From: Trichomonas vaginalis G3
Taxonomy: Eukaryota; Parabasalia; Trichomonadida; Trichomonadidae
Reading direction: 5' to 3'
Length of the DNA stretch: 64,000 nucleotides
Assembly: GCF_026262505.1 (NCBI RefSeq)
Contig: NC_067206.1
Span: 13,946,205 to 14,010,204, forward strand
Below, piece by piece: positions 41,629 through 51,495 of the stretch. The translations under genes and the position numbers were made by a program. Under the pieces are notes generated by a model. The model worked only from the letters and a program-made list of their open reading frames with translations. It made no database searches and was not told the origin of the DNA. The stretch's first letter is position 1; each line of letters starts with the position of its first letter.

Positions 41629-43692
41629 TTATTTTGAATCTGAGAAGAATCCCCAAACTTCAACAATGTCTGGTTTGAAAACAGGTGAACCAGCTAAAAA
41701 TGTCTTACACACATTGCTTCCGTATTCGAAACCAACTCCGAAGTTGTTTTCGATTGTCGAACTGCATTTATCAAGGTTTCCCTCGAGTCTCAAGTCGTAT
41801 TTACCGAATGTGATACTGTTACTATCTGCCCATAGACAGACTGGTTCATCAGAGAGAGGTTTGTGAGGAATGAACGCGTCTCTATCGACTGAGAACAAGA
41901 AACTAGATGAGTTCTGACCGAATGACTTTCCATCAGAGTTCCACTTCGAAGCTGCGAATCCTCCGAAAACATGATCACCGACTTTTACGAGAACAGCAGT
42001 GATTCCTGTTCCATCTATGCAGCTGTGCATTCTCTCAACACTGCGGCCATCGCGTTCTGATGAGTAGAGAAGTTTTGTCTGTGGAGTGGATTTGAATGGG
42101 AGTGTCAAATAAATTTCAGTACGAGAAACTTCGTCGGAGAGAATCTTTGAGTGGTTGAAAGGAACGAAATCGAGATCAATTCCCTGGCGTGAGTACTTCT
42201 CTTTCTTGCGAAGTGCCATCCTTGCAAGTGATGAAATCTTTACATCCTTTGAATTCTGGTAGTTAGTATTCATGACTGTTCCGAGTGTTGGATCCTTAGA
42301 ACGCTTCGATCTCTGTGACTCCTGTGTTCCAACAGTTGATTCTGTGAAGTCTGTTCCTAATTCGTTCAAATGGACATCGCGGTTGAGAATTTCTGACTTC
42401 TGTTTCTTGTCAATTCCGATTGACATGAATGTCTTGATGACGATTTCTCCGTCGTCTTCGGGAGGAAGAGGGAGATCTGAGTCTTTCTTGATCTCAGAAA
42501 GAAGTGTGTTGTTGGCAAAGTTAGCTTGGAGTAAGTCAAGTGGTTCTGATGTATCGCGATGCGTGGAAATCATTGTTTCGAGATATTCAACTTCATTCAT
42601 CTTCCTTTCAAGCTCTGTTCGTGCTGATTTAAGTGATTGTGACTTCTGGAGATAGAGATGATGGGCTTCTTCAATGGCTTTCTGTGCAGCAAGTTTGATC
42701 TGGTTGATTATGTCGGTTTCGCCACTGACGAGTTCGTCAAGACGACGATCAACTTTAAGAAGTCGTTCTTTGATCATTCGCTGGCGGTTTTCGAATGACT
42801 TGTTCGGTGCTGAAAGTTCCTGACGAGTATTGTTGAATGCTTCGGCAACAGAAACAAGATGGTGACGAGCAGCTTCACCCTTGGAGTGGCTGCCGTGGAT
42901 CTTGCACTCTAAACAGACTGGACAATGACATTTCGGACAATAATATTGTACACGATTCTTTGGATGGAGAGGACATGTTTGGAAGTCGGCCTGACTCTCT
43001 GTAAGTGCTACACGTGTATGTTTCTCGAAGACTGGATTGGATTTGTGTGTCTTTTCATCACATTCGCTGCATAATTTGATGCAATCGTTTTCGCACCATA
43101 ATGTAGCGTTGTCTTTGCCACAAACAGCACAGCGTGTGAAGACTGGTGGATCCGGTGAAAGATTATCGCCTCCATCGAATCTGACAAGGTGTGTAGCTTT
43201 GACTTGGTTCTGATTGTAAATGATGAACTCATTGTCTTCATTAAGACGAAGTGTATCGTATTGTGGAAGAAGATCGGATGGTGTTGGCTCGTTCCTGTTG
43301 TATGAAACTTCCTTGATTTCTCCACCTTGAATTTCGAAGTTTTGGATGGTTCCAAGAGCAATTGCAAGGTGTAATACTTCAAATGTCTGCTCATCACGGT
43401 TGATATCGAAACCGTTAGTCTTGAAACGAAGGCCAACTTGTGGATTAACTCTAACACCGCGATTAATAATATCAGAAAGAGGTTGCTGAAGCTTATCAAG
43501 TGAAATCAATACATCGACGATATTTGCGTTAGGCATATTTGAAACGTAGGTCAAAAATTTTTCGTTTGATGTTTGGTTTGAAATATCTAAGCACTCTTTA
43601 AGTCTGAATTGCGGAGCTTTTAATTGTAATTGCAATAAATACTCAACAATCGTGAAATCCTCGCTTACAACGGAGAGCGGTGTAGCCGACAT
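41629..43692 (-). CDS. B-box zinc-finger/TLDc domain protein, 687 aa
   Basis: Two B-box-type zinc fingers occupy residues ~188-225 (CAVCGKDNATLWC) and ~240-278 (CPLHPKNRVQYYCPKC), followed by ~150 residues of coiled coil, a TRIM-like order without a RING. The C-terminal ~145 residues are a TLDc domain (VGDHVFGGFAASKWNSDG, then SSSFLFSVDRD). TLDc domains protect against oxidative stress or bind the V-ATPase in other eukaryotes. The start at 43692 (MSATPLSVV) is preferred: an initiator TCACACT lies six bases before it, and the longer frame upstream is not protein-like. TAAA overlaps the stop. The frame is intact. It is probably cytosolic. Confidence 0.85.
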   Translation of the reverse strand: MSATPLSVVSEDFTIVEYLLQLQLKAPQFRLKECLDISNQTSNEKFLTYVSNMPNANIVDVLISLDKLQQPLSDIINRGVRVNPQVGLRFKTNGFDINRDEQTFEVLHLAIALGTIQNFEIQGGEIKEVSYNRNEPTPSDLLPQYDTLRLNEDNEFIIYNQNQVKATHLVRFDGGDNLSPDPPVFTRCAVCGKDNATLWCENDCIKLCSECDEKTHKSNPVFEKHTRVALTESQADFQTCPLHPKNRVQYYCPKCHCPVCLECKIHGSHSKGEAARHHLVSVAEAFNNTRQELSAPNKSFENRQRMIKERLLKVDRRLDELVSGETDIINQIKLAAQKAIEEAHHLYLQKSQSLKSARTELERKMNEVEYLETMISTHRDTSEPLDLLQANFANNTLLSEIKKDSDLPLPPEDDGEIVIKTFMSIGIDKKQKSEILNRDVHLNELGTDFTESTVGTQESQRSKRSKDPTLGTVMNTNYQNSKDVKISSLARMALRKKEKYSRQGIDLDFVPFNHSKILSDEVSRTEIYLTLPFKSTPQTKLLYSSERDGRSVERMHSCIDGTGITAVLVKVGDHVFGGFAASKWNSDGKSFGQNSSSFLFSVDRDAFIPHKPLSDEPVCLWADSNSITFGKYDLRLEGNLDKCSSTIENNFGVGFEYGSNVCKTFLAGSPVFKPDIVEVWGFFSDSK

Positions 43693-43697
43693 GAGTA

Positions 43698-43704
43698 AGT
43701 GTGA
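43698..43704 (-). promoter_or_regulatory. Initiator (Inr) motif
   Basis: On the minus strand TCACACT fits the trichomonad initiator TCA-Y-W-Y-W, a few bases before the ATG at 43692. Confidence 0.6.
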
Positions 43705-43860
43705 CGGTTTAACTGAAACAGTTTCTGAGTTGGCCGCCGTTAAACGATAGTTTACAATAAAAATCTTTGAAAAATTCTTACACTGGTTTACAATAAATGC
43801 GGATTTACCTATATACTGACTAGAATGAATATGTTTGTAGCTCAAAATTTGCATTTTCAT

Positions 43861-44319
43861 TCATATTTCACTCTGAAATTTCGAAATTTTGTCATTAATC
43901 TCTTTTTAATTATTTTATTTGATTCTAGTTCAAAGAAAATGAGTATTGATATAGTCAATTAGCAATACAATCTATAGATAAATGAATGATAAAATATTGG
44001 GAGTATGATAGATTTTGCATAACTCTACTAGCATTCATTTACTTTATTAGGAAGTTTTCTTACTGGTGATAGATCATATGACTTATAAAAAAACAGATAA
44101 TATTGAATATAAACTATACAGCTCCAGATATTAAAAGTGTAGCATTTAAATAGCATTGTTTTGCGATGTCACGTGCGCCCTTTTAATGATTTTGGCAACT
44201 TAGAGATATTCTGAAAATGTTTTGAACTTTTTATCAAAAATATCATTCCTCTATAAACAGTTTAAGTATCTATATTGGATCTCTCAGTGTAATTAAAAAA
44301 ATAAAAAAGATTTTAAATT
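43861..44319. other. Host intergenic stretch
   Basis: AT-rich upstream region of the B-box gene. No feature recognised. Confidence 0.5.
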
Positions 44320-45240
44320 AAAATCTTTTCAAACAAACGTATTTAATTCCAGAGCTTCCAAATCTAACACTAATATACTCGAATACATCAGGAACATTGC
44401 TATTTGCAGGATCAAAGTAAATTGCCGGGAAAATTGTATGAATGTTTCCTGATTCGAGAGATTTATCTGTTGGAATTGTTGGTGAATCGAATACGTCAAG
44501 TCCAATCCAATGATAAAGTTGAATTTGTAAAAAAAATTCTCATTTCGGAAAGTCCTGCTTTAATTCCGAACCACACGAGAGCCATTGCTATCATTTTATG
44601 GTTCTTGATATAGATATGGTCGAGAATTAGGAAATCTCCTGCTTTCATTTGGACAAAAGCATTATTGAAGTAGTTTATCATTAGTAAGAGATAATCCTAT
44701 TCGTTTGGAACTTTTCGGACACGTTTTATTTGCGTGAAAACAGCGCAATAATAATTATATTCTGCGCAATTATCAAACACAATGAATACTATATCAGAAA
44801 CTACTGTATCTTAACTGTGGTAATGAATACCAAAAGAATCATTTCCAACAGCTGTAATTGGTTCGAATGCAATTATGTGGCGCCTTCTTTTATTTGTTTC
44901 TTCATGTGCTATCAATGAGGCCTTCTCTGATTCCGGGTTTGATCATTGGGAGAAGGTTAATGCATTTCTTCTCTTTCTCATCTTTACTGATTCTTAAGTT
45001 ATCAGTATAAATTCTGAAATGTCTGTCACCTTTCGTGAACTTGTGGCCATATGGAGAGCTTTTAAGCAAGTTTTGTATTTTATTTAAGTTTGGAAATCCA
45101 ATCTTTGAATTGGTCTGCAGAAGGAACATGCTGAACACCTTACATTGTTGTGTCAACATAGAAAGCTGTTCTAAAACATTCCCATCTCTCAGCTACTTTA
45201 TATTTTGGGAGCAAAAGAAGATAAGAATCGTATTGGCCTG
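44320..45240 (-). pseudogene. Decayed host gene remnant
   Basis: Coding-like minus-strand stretches in different registers: SKIGFPNLNKIQNLLKSSPY with RHFRIYTDNLRISKDEKEKK (upstream), AFEPITAVGNDSFGIHYHS, MKAGDFLILDHIYIKNHKMI, and a 3' end with QLYHWIGLDVFDSPTIPTDK running to VCLKRF and a stop. At least three frame changes separate them, so it is a dead copy of a host family gene. I do not recognise the family. The composition resembles a soluble globular protein. Confidence 0.5.
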
Positions 45241-45541
45241 CTCTCTTTGTCAAAACTAGAATACAACTCGGTTTGTCATAGCTAGTAATATAAAGAAGAT
45301 TTGATATTTAGCTGAATTTATAAATTGTCGAGATTCGCTTAAGGGTTGAGTTATCACTTTCTGACTGTCTCTCAATTTTTTTGACACACAAGCTTTCTAT
45401 CCCAATATTCTAAGGTCAAATGAAAGGTATCCCCACCGTTTAACCTTAAATTTTGGTGAATTAAGGGTGTATTTAAACGCCTATAAGTCCAGCTATAAAG
45501 CATAAACTCAATAAAATAAAGTTTCCGTCCTCTCAATTAGA

Positions 45542-45615
45542 AATTTATGGGCGTTTTCAGAAAAATGCGAAAGGGGCGACAGCGACCGAGCATTTTTCTG
45601 AATATGCCCATAAAT
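45542..45615. repeat. Long hairpin, ~25-bp stem
   Basis: AATTTATGGGCGTTTTCAGA pairs with TCTGAATATGCCCATAAAT; the stem continues through AAAATGC/GCATTTT and closes a GC-richer loop (GAAAGGGGCGACAGCGACC). Confidence 0.75.
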
Positions 45616-45650
45616 AGCAATTCTAATTTCAAAGGTGAATCGCAAAAATT

Positions 45651-46712
45651 TTAGGGCGTATGATTATTTTCCCTTGAAAAATAAAGCTTTAAAACATTGA
45701 TATTTCAATATATCGTACATTAAATAATACATTTATTTTATATAAAAAGACGATATAATTTTAATTCAAAAATTTTAATGGCCACCAGGCTGTTTTTGTG
45801 AACAAACTTTCTCAACTGATGGTCAAATCCCTTAAATTTCTTTCCGATTCATCCATCCTACTGCAGAGGTGATGCTTTTATTCAAAGATTCATTAGTCCT
45901 TCTAATAATTAAAATTTCAAATTTAATTTTAACCCCATAAAGGCATCAGTAGCTTATAAGATGCTAATTTCATTGGGATTTAAATACATTATCCATCTAT
46001 TGGATTCAGAATAAACCATTACTTTATAACATTTTTTGCAGAAATTTTTCAATGGAAAATAATTGTGTGCCCCAAAATTTTGGATTAATATTTGCATTAG
46101 AATTTGGATTTAATGGAACTTACGGGGAACATGGTCATTTTAAAAATAGAATGACTGTTTCTTTTCGTATCAATATGAAAGTACCACTGATAAAGATGCA
46201 TTTCTAATAAATTTTAATTGTCAATTTTTATCGAAGATATCATCAAATTTCAATTCTCACCCGATCAGTAATCGAAAATTTTGTAGCATACGATTATTTT
46301 CCATTGAAAAATTATCACTAAAAAACTTTAAAAAATTAACTTTTATTCTTAATTTCATGTTTAAAGGAGGTAGGAAATGACTTTGAGATTGACATCCTAT
46401 TCATGGCTAAAGTTTTAGGAACTTTGAAGCCTAATTTAATATTGAAATTTTGGAAGATCAATAAATATGGGAATAAAAGTTGCATAACCTTGGACATTAA
46501 GAGGACATGTTATGAGAGTGGATAGCGTTCGACGATTCACTGAAAAAGTTATTCCCCGAAAAGACTATCTAAAGCCATTAAGTTTTTGAATATTTTCTAT
46601 TGTCATTATATTTTTAGTATATTAGGATGCTCATTAAACAGTATGATTAAATATACAAAAATTTTTAATTTATTTTTCAAGGGAAAATAATCATACGCTA
46701 CAAAATTCTTTC
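45651..46712. repeat. Dispersed 40-bp repeat, three copies
   Basis: GCGTATGATTATTTTCCCTT followed by GAAAAATA at 45657, a diverged direct copy (GCATACGATTATTTTCCATT) at 46288, and an inverted copy at 46671-46712. The outer pair could fold a 1-kb loop. Confidence 0.65.
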
Positions 46713-48236
46713 GATTCATCATTCAATTGAGAATGATAATTTTGTAGCATATTTAGAAAAATGCTACAAAATTATGAAATTTACAAAACCTTGTATACGT
46801 GCTATTTTTTAAATTAATCTTATAATATAGTCAGAATAAAGATTTACTTTTCTTATTCATTGTTGAATTTTTTTCATTATATGTTAACTCATATTATGTG
46901 TCAGAATAGCATCATATTTTCATAGCTGAGATCTATCTACTTTATTATGATATAAATAAATAGATTTATACAAAGCTTTTGAACTAAAGTATAGCAAGAA
47001 TTGGATATGATATAATTAATTGAATTGATTCTGTGATTTAATTTGTTTATATTTTCTGATTTAAATGGTGAAAATTGAAATTGAATAACGGGATTTCCAA
47101 AAAAAAATCAAATTTTAATAAAATAAATGTAATATATTACTCACTTTTCACTACACTTTTAGTTCCTGGAAAAGTGACTAATATATTTTGAAGATTTTTC
47201 TTCATTTTCTGGATTTTGAAAAAAAAAAATTGGAAAACTAACATTGCTCCTTATTCAAGCAGAAGCTCGGCAGAGTTGATTATTTGACAATGCCGAGCTT
47301 ATTTGCCCTTACATATATTAAATTTTCAAATTCACCATTTAAACCACTCAATATTTAGCAAAGCCTTCGGACTTTGAATTTTAATACAAAAAATGTTTTA
47401 CATTTAATACATCTAGCTCAAAATGCCAAAATCAGAATAACAATTTCATTTTATCGATAGAGTTACTTAGTCAGCTTGCACTATAATCACACAAATTACC
47501 TTATTAATCTGATTGTTACTACAGAAAACCTAGAATTATGACCGATACCACATTATTTCAAATAATTATTTGAATATCATGAATAACCAATCCAATCTCA
47601 ACAGTCATAAGATTCTGCTGTTCTGCAATTTATCCACTTAATGATTCTGCATTAAAAAGGTCATTAACATTTTTAAGATTTCACAAAATTCAATATTTTC
47701 ATGTTTGTTTGTCAAAAATATGCTTAATTCTAGTACTCTAGTGTTATTAGTAATGATCAAAACTTTACTCACAATTGGCCTCACAATTTATAACTATAAC
47801 ATTTTCAATTTTTTTATTTTTATTTTTATTTGTTATACTGATTACGATATTCCTATTATTATTATTACGGGCTTTGCCTATCAAAAGTTTTCTCTCAAAA
47901 AGCCAGTAAAGATTTTTTTTATTTTGGATTCTACCTTATCAAGTAGAATCCTCTTCGTTTTTTTAGTTTTAAACTTTCAATATGCAAAATAAGCTTCCGC
48001 GGTTACACTCAATTTTCTTTCAATTTTCTGAGGGGCGCGGAAACTTTTTTATTGAGTTTACATTGATATGTTTGTACAGGACGAGAATAATATTGAGCAC
48101 TTGACAAAATTGTATTATGAATTCATAATACAAACTAATAAAATGTTTTATTTTTAAGTTTTTATTGAGATTTTTAAAAATTGGGTTGAATAATTTCTTC
48201 TTTTTTTGATTACTTGAGATTGAAGATGGTTGCGTT

Positions 48237-48600
48237 TCACTCAATAATTCCTTGGTTTCTCAAAAATTCCATTGCGTAGCATTTGTGCTCATCATATTCA
48301 AATTGATCAATTATTGCCATTAAGAATTGAACAAAATCTGATGATTGCTCAATTTCGAAGGCATACTCTAATGAATTCTCTGTTTCATTGATAAAGCACA
48401 AGATCGAAATTATCTTTTTTTCGTCTTCGATATTGTGAAGCAAAGAAGTCAAAACAATCCAAATTGATTCAATTAATATATGGCGATTTTGATACAGAAT
48501 CTGTTGTTGTAGTTAATGCATCTGAACTTTCATTTGCTTGTGAACTTGTTTGATGTTTCAATGATCCTTTTTGTTGCTGCTACTGAAAATTGATGAAATC
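48237..48600 (-). pseudogene. Host gene fragment, function unknown
   Basis: A 71-aa acidic helical frame (SILCFINETENSLEYAFEIE, then DEHKCYAMEFLRNQGIIE) with coding-like sequence upstream in another register (QTSSQANESSDALTTTTDS). It resembles the ends of large armadillo- or HEAT-like trichomonad proteins, but this is weak. Confidence 0.35.
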
Positions 48601-49392
48601 TTTCGGATTTGTTATTTTCTTTCCTTCTGAATATACGAAATTGGTAATGATCCAAGTATTTTTGTAATGCATGAAAAATAGCTTGACTTCATTTTTGACA
48701 GTTTACAAATGTAAAGTGTGCTATCTAAAAAACTTGGAATTATATCTATGTCTCAATTATCTAACATATTCATTGAAAATTCATGAAACCGCAATATTTT
48801 TTTTCATTAAAAAATTATAAAAGTCTTAATAAAAATAATAGTTCAAATCAAATATTTGATTTAAGAATCTTATTTGAAAAATAAAAAACTCAATGTTTTA
48901 AAGAAAAGCATAAATGATAGTATATTTTTCGTTTTACATTTTCATATTCATTCTCAAATTATTGATAGGAAACGGTTTGATAGATATCATTTTAAAAAAA
49001 TTGTGAGTTTTTTTTTGATTTTTGGTGATGAGTTTGAAAAATTTGTTTGTGAAAATGTGTGTTGAAGTTTGAGACTGTGAAGGGAAGATGCTCTGGATTT
49101 GCGATTAATAATGACTTCAATAGAATGAAGAAAAATATAATATATCGGGAAATATTTTGAAAAATTTCGTCATTTTGAAATATTTAAAATTTGATAATAA
49201 AAAAGCATTTATTTAGGATTGGCTTTTTAAATATTAAGTTTATGATTTTTCCCTTGAACTAATTTATATCAATTTTTTATAAAAAGTTGTTTTATATCAA
49301 ATAATCCAATGTTATTAAATAACTATTATTTTTAAATTATTAAATAACTATTATTTTTAAATTGTAAATTGAAAAATTTACAAATTAAAAAA
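48601..49392. other. AT-rich host stretch
   Basis: No gene. A short direct repeat (TAACTATTATTTTTAAATT, twice) at 49319-49362. Otherwise nothing seen. Confidence 0.5.
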
Positions 49393-49930
49393 ATGGAAGA
49401 TATCTTGATACGTCTCCAAAACCCAGAAGATCTTAGAACTTTTCAATTTCCAACCGTTCCCGCCGATCAGGTTCTCAATGTAATTGAAGACAAATATTAA
49501 GAATACATTAATAATCCAAATGTAACTCTCGAAGATACAGCAAAAACACTTTCAATCGGAAAAGAACGTTTGAAAAAACTCAATTTTCGTACTACTCGGC
49601 TATCTCATCAAAGAAAGAGGAAGACCAAAGAAAACATTTTTTGAGGAAGATGTATACAAAATTTTGGAAATTAAAGCACAATATGACATTGGATACTTGC
49701 ACTCCCAAATTTTCGAAAAAGTTGAAAGATTTAATTTCAAGGAGGCTTTCAAAATTTTCAATCAACAACATTTGTTTACATTTCACAGGCATCAAAAAGT
49801 TGACGAACATCCACATGAATACGTTGCGCAATATGTTAATCAATTGTAGCATACTGATTTAAAACTTCTGAAGGAAGATTGTTTCGTACCGAAATGGCTA
49901 ACAAAAAGTGACAGAAAACCTTAAATTGCG
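49393..49930 (+). mobile_element. Remnant of an integrase/transposase gene
   Basis: The 5' part begins MEDILIRLQNPEDLRTFQFP. A later part has HLFTFHRHQKVDEHPHEYV leading to a HTDLK step, as at the first catalytic aspartate of DDE integrases. GRPKKT precedes it. It is a fossil of about 0.5 kb with a few breaks and lacks the rest of the catalytic core. The exact transposon family is not assignable. Confidence 0.45.
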
Positions 49931-50040
49931 CGGCAATTTTAATTAAAAAAATAATCATGAATTTTTGTGATTGATATTATGCATTTTATTTATATTATAT
50001 AAGATTTAAATTTAGGGGAAAAATTGGAAAAAAAATAAGA

Positions 50041-50301
50041 TTGGAAGTCTTTAGGTAAGAAGGAAAGGGCAAGAGATATATAGTGTACCTATATACCTCT
50101 TGTCCTTTCATTCTAAGTAGAAATGGGAGAAACTTTGTCCGCATCATAAGTTATGCGGACAAAGTTTCTCCGATTTCTAATGGGAATTGCAGGCTATGAG
50201 GCACTGATATATAATCAGTACCTCATAGCCTACAATTCCCCTTATTAGACTTCCAAACTTTGAGTTAATGTCTTGACATTAACTCAAAGTTTGGAAAACT
50301 T
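50041..50301. repeat. Four-hairpin A-B-A-B array upstream of the MORN gene
   Basis: A 50058-50114 (core GAGATATATA...TATATACCTC), B 50119-50177 (GGGAGAAACTTT arms, GTCCGCAT/ATGCGGAC core), A 50182-50240 (GAGGCACTGA...ATCAGTACCTC) and B 50248-50301 (CCAAACTTT arms, GAGTTAAT/ATTAACTC core). GGAAGTCT at 50043 also pairs with AGACTTCC at 50247. It ends 70 bases before the ATG at 50373. Confidence 0.88.
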
Positions 50302-50372
50302 CTCGTACGAACAAATGTATTTTAGAAATATGTTATAATGAATCATTGAAAAAATTCAAATTTTAAATTCAA

Positions 50373-50855
50373 ATGCCTCCAAAACCTGCTGCTGAAGCAG
50401 CGAAACCACCGCCAAAAAAGAATTTAAAGGGGAAAAATCAGGGGTTAGAACTAGATTCTACACCACCAAGTGCAGGTGAAGGCGTATTTATCTTTAAAGA
50501 TGGAAATGCAAAATATGAAGGGCAATGGCAAAGATTTGATGGTGTTATGAAGAGACATGGTGTTGGAATTTATACAGATTGCGGAGCAACATATGATGGG
50601 CATTTTGTAGAAGATAAATACGAAGGATACGGAGTTTTTACCTCTGTTGATGGCGCAGTATATAAAGGAGAATGGAAGAATGGTTTAATGAATGGTCATG
50701 GAATATATAGATGGCCTGATAAAGCTGTATTCGAAGGTAGTTGGGAAAATGGATTGATGGAAGGACCTGGAACTTTTACAGATACAAGCGGCCTTGTGTG
50801 GACCGGTACTTGGTCCCATGGCGAAGCTGAATTAGAAAATATCCCTTTATCATAA
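50373..50855 (+). CDS. MORN-repeat protein, 160 aa
   Basis: After a Lys/Pro/Ala-rich N-terminus (residues 1-30) come about five MORN repeats at ~23-residue spacing: YEGQWQRFDGVMKRHGVGIY, YDGHFVEDKYEGYGVF, YKGEWKNGLMNGHGIY, FEGSWENGLMEGPGTF and WTGTWSHGEAE. MORN repeats form elongated beta sheets that organise cytoskeletal or membrane structures; small MORN proteins often serve flagella or the basal apparatus. The frame is intact and the host TAAA signal follows the stop. The hairpin array occupies its upstream region. Confidence 0.85.
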   Translation: MPPKPAAEAAKPPPKKNLKGKNQGLELDSTPPSAGEGVFIFKDGNAKYEGQWQRFDGVMKRHGVGIYTDCGATYDGHFVEDKYEGYGVFTSVDGAVYKGEWKNGLMNGHGIYRWPDKAVFEGSWENGLMEGPGTFTDTSGLVWTGTWSHGEAELENIPLS

Positions 50856-51495
50856 TAAAAATATACTTTTATATTATTTAAATCATCAAACTTTATATTA
50901 TTTCTCAAGTTTGTGCCTGCAAGGAGCATCTTTAACCAGTAAATTTCACTAATTTCAAAATTTCCTTGAATTTTTTTAGAAGATTGCAACAAATGCAATT
51001 GTTATGCCCCACAGTTACAAGTATCTGCTTCGAATGAGATTGGCAACTGACATCAGCAATGTTAGACAAAAATTTCCCGAAAAAATGTCTGATTGATACT
51101 TCTAAGTGTAAAAAACGTATCCAATGGCAATTTAAATGCTTCAATTTCACCATCGAAACAAAAAAAAGTTTAATACTACGTTGATGGCTACTTTCAATAT
51201 CATTCTAGTTGTGATTACACTAGAATTCATTAAAGCAAGATCATTCCTTTCAGGAGGATGTAAATATTAATGGTGTATAAACACCCATCTGACTTCTATT
51301 CAAATTTTTGATAAGTAGTGTGAAGTATCATTGAAAATTCATTGTACTAACTCTAACTCAAATCTCTGATAGTTGGCGTGAAGTATAATTGAAAAATGAC
51401 CTTAAATATCAGAATTGACGGCCATGACATACAGTAGTAATCGTACAATAAAAAAAAATCTAAGTGAATATCAATATTAAACATCTATTTTTTTA
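50856..51495. other. Host intergenic stretch with a decayed 3' copy of the ARM gene
   Basis: The segment 51200-51247 (ACTAGAATTCATTAAAGCAA) repeats 51540-51586 (ACTAGAATCCATTGAAGCAA) of the neighbouring ARM-fold gene in the same orientation, so part of a former tandem gene copy survives. The rest shows nothing. Confidence 0.5.

Larger units (their letters stand above)
45250..48236. other. Long gene-poor host stretch
   Basis: No gene is supported over 3 kb. It contains the hairpin at 45542-45615 and three copies of a 40-bp sequence at 45651-45690, 46278-46316 and (inverted) 46671-46712. The open frames at 47705-47992 and 48020-48244 are Phe/Ile-rich translations of AT-rich DNA and are not accepted. 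Confidence 0.55.

Noticed and set aside
43693-43860. Longer N-terminus for the B-box protein
   Set aside because: The added residues are not protein-like and would place the initiator motif TCACACT inside the coding region.
47705-48244. Two Phe/Ile-rich frames
   Set aside because: Low-complexity AT-rich translation; the apparent membrane helices come from T-runs.
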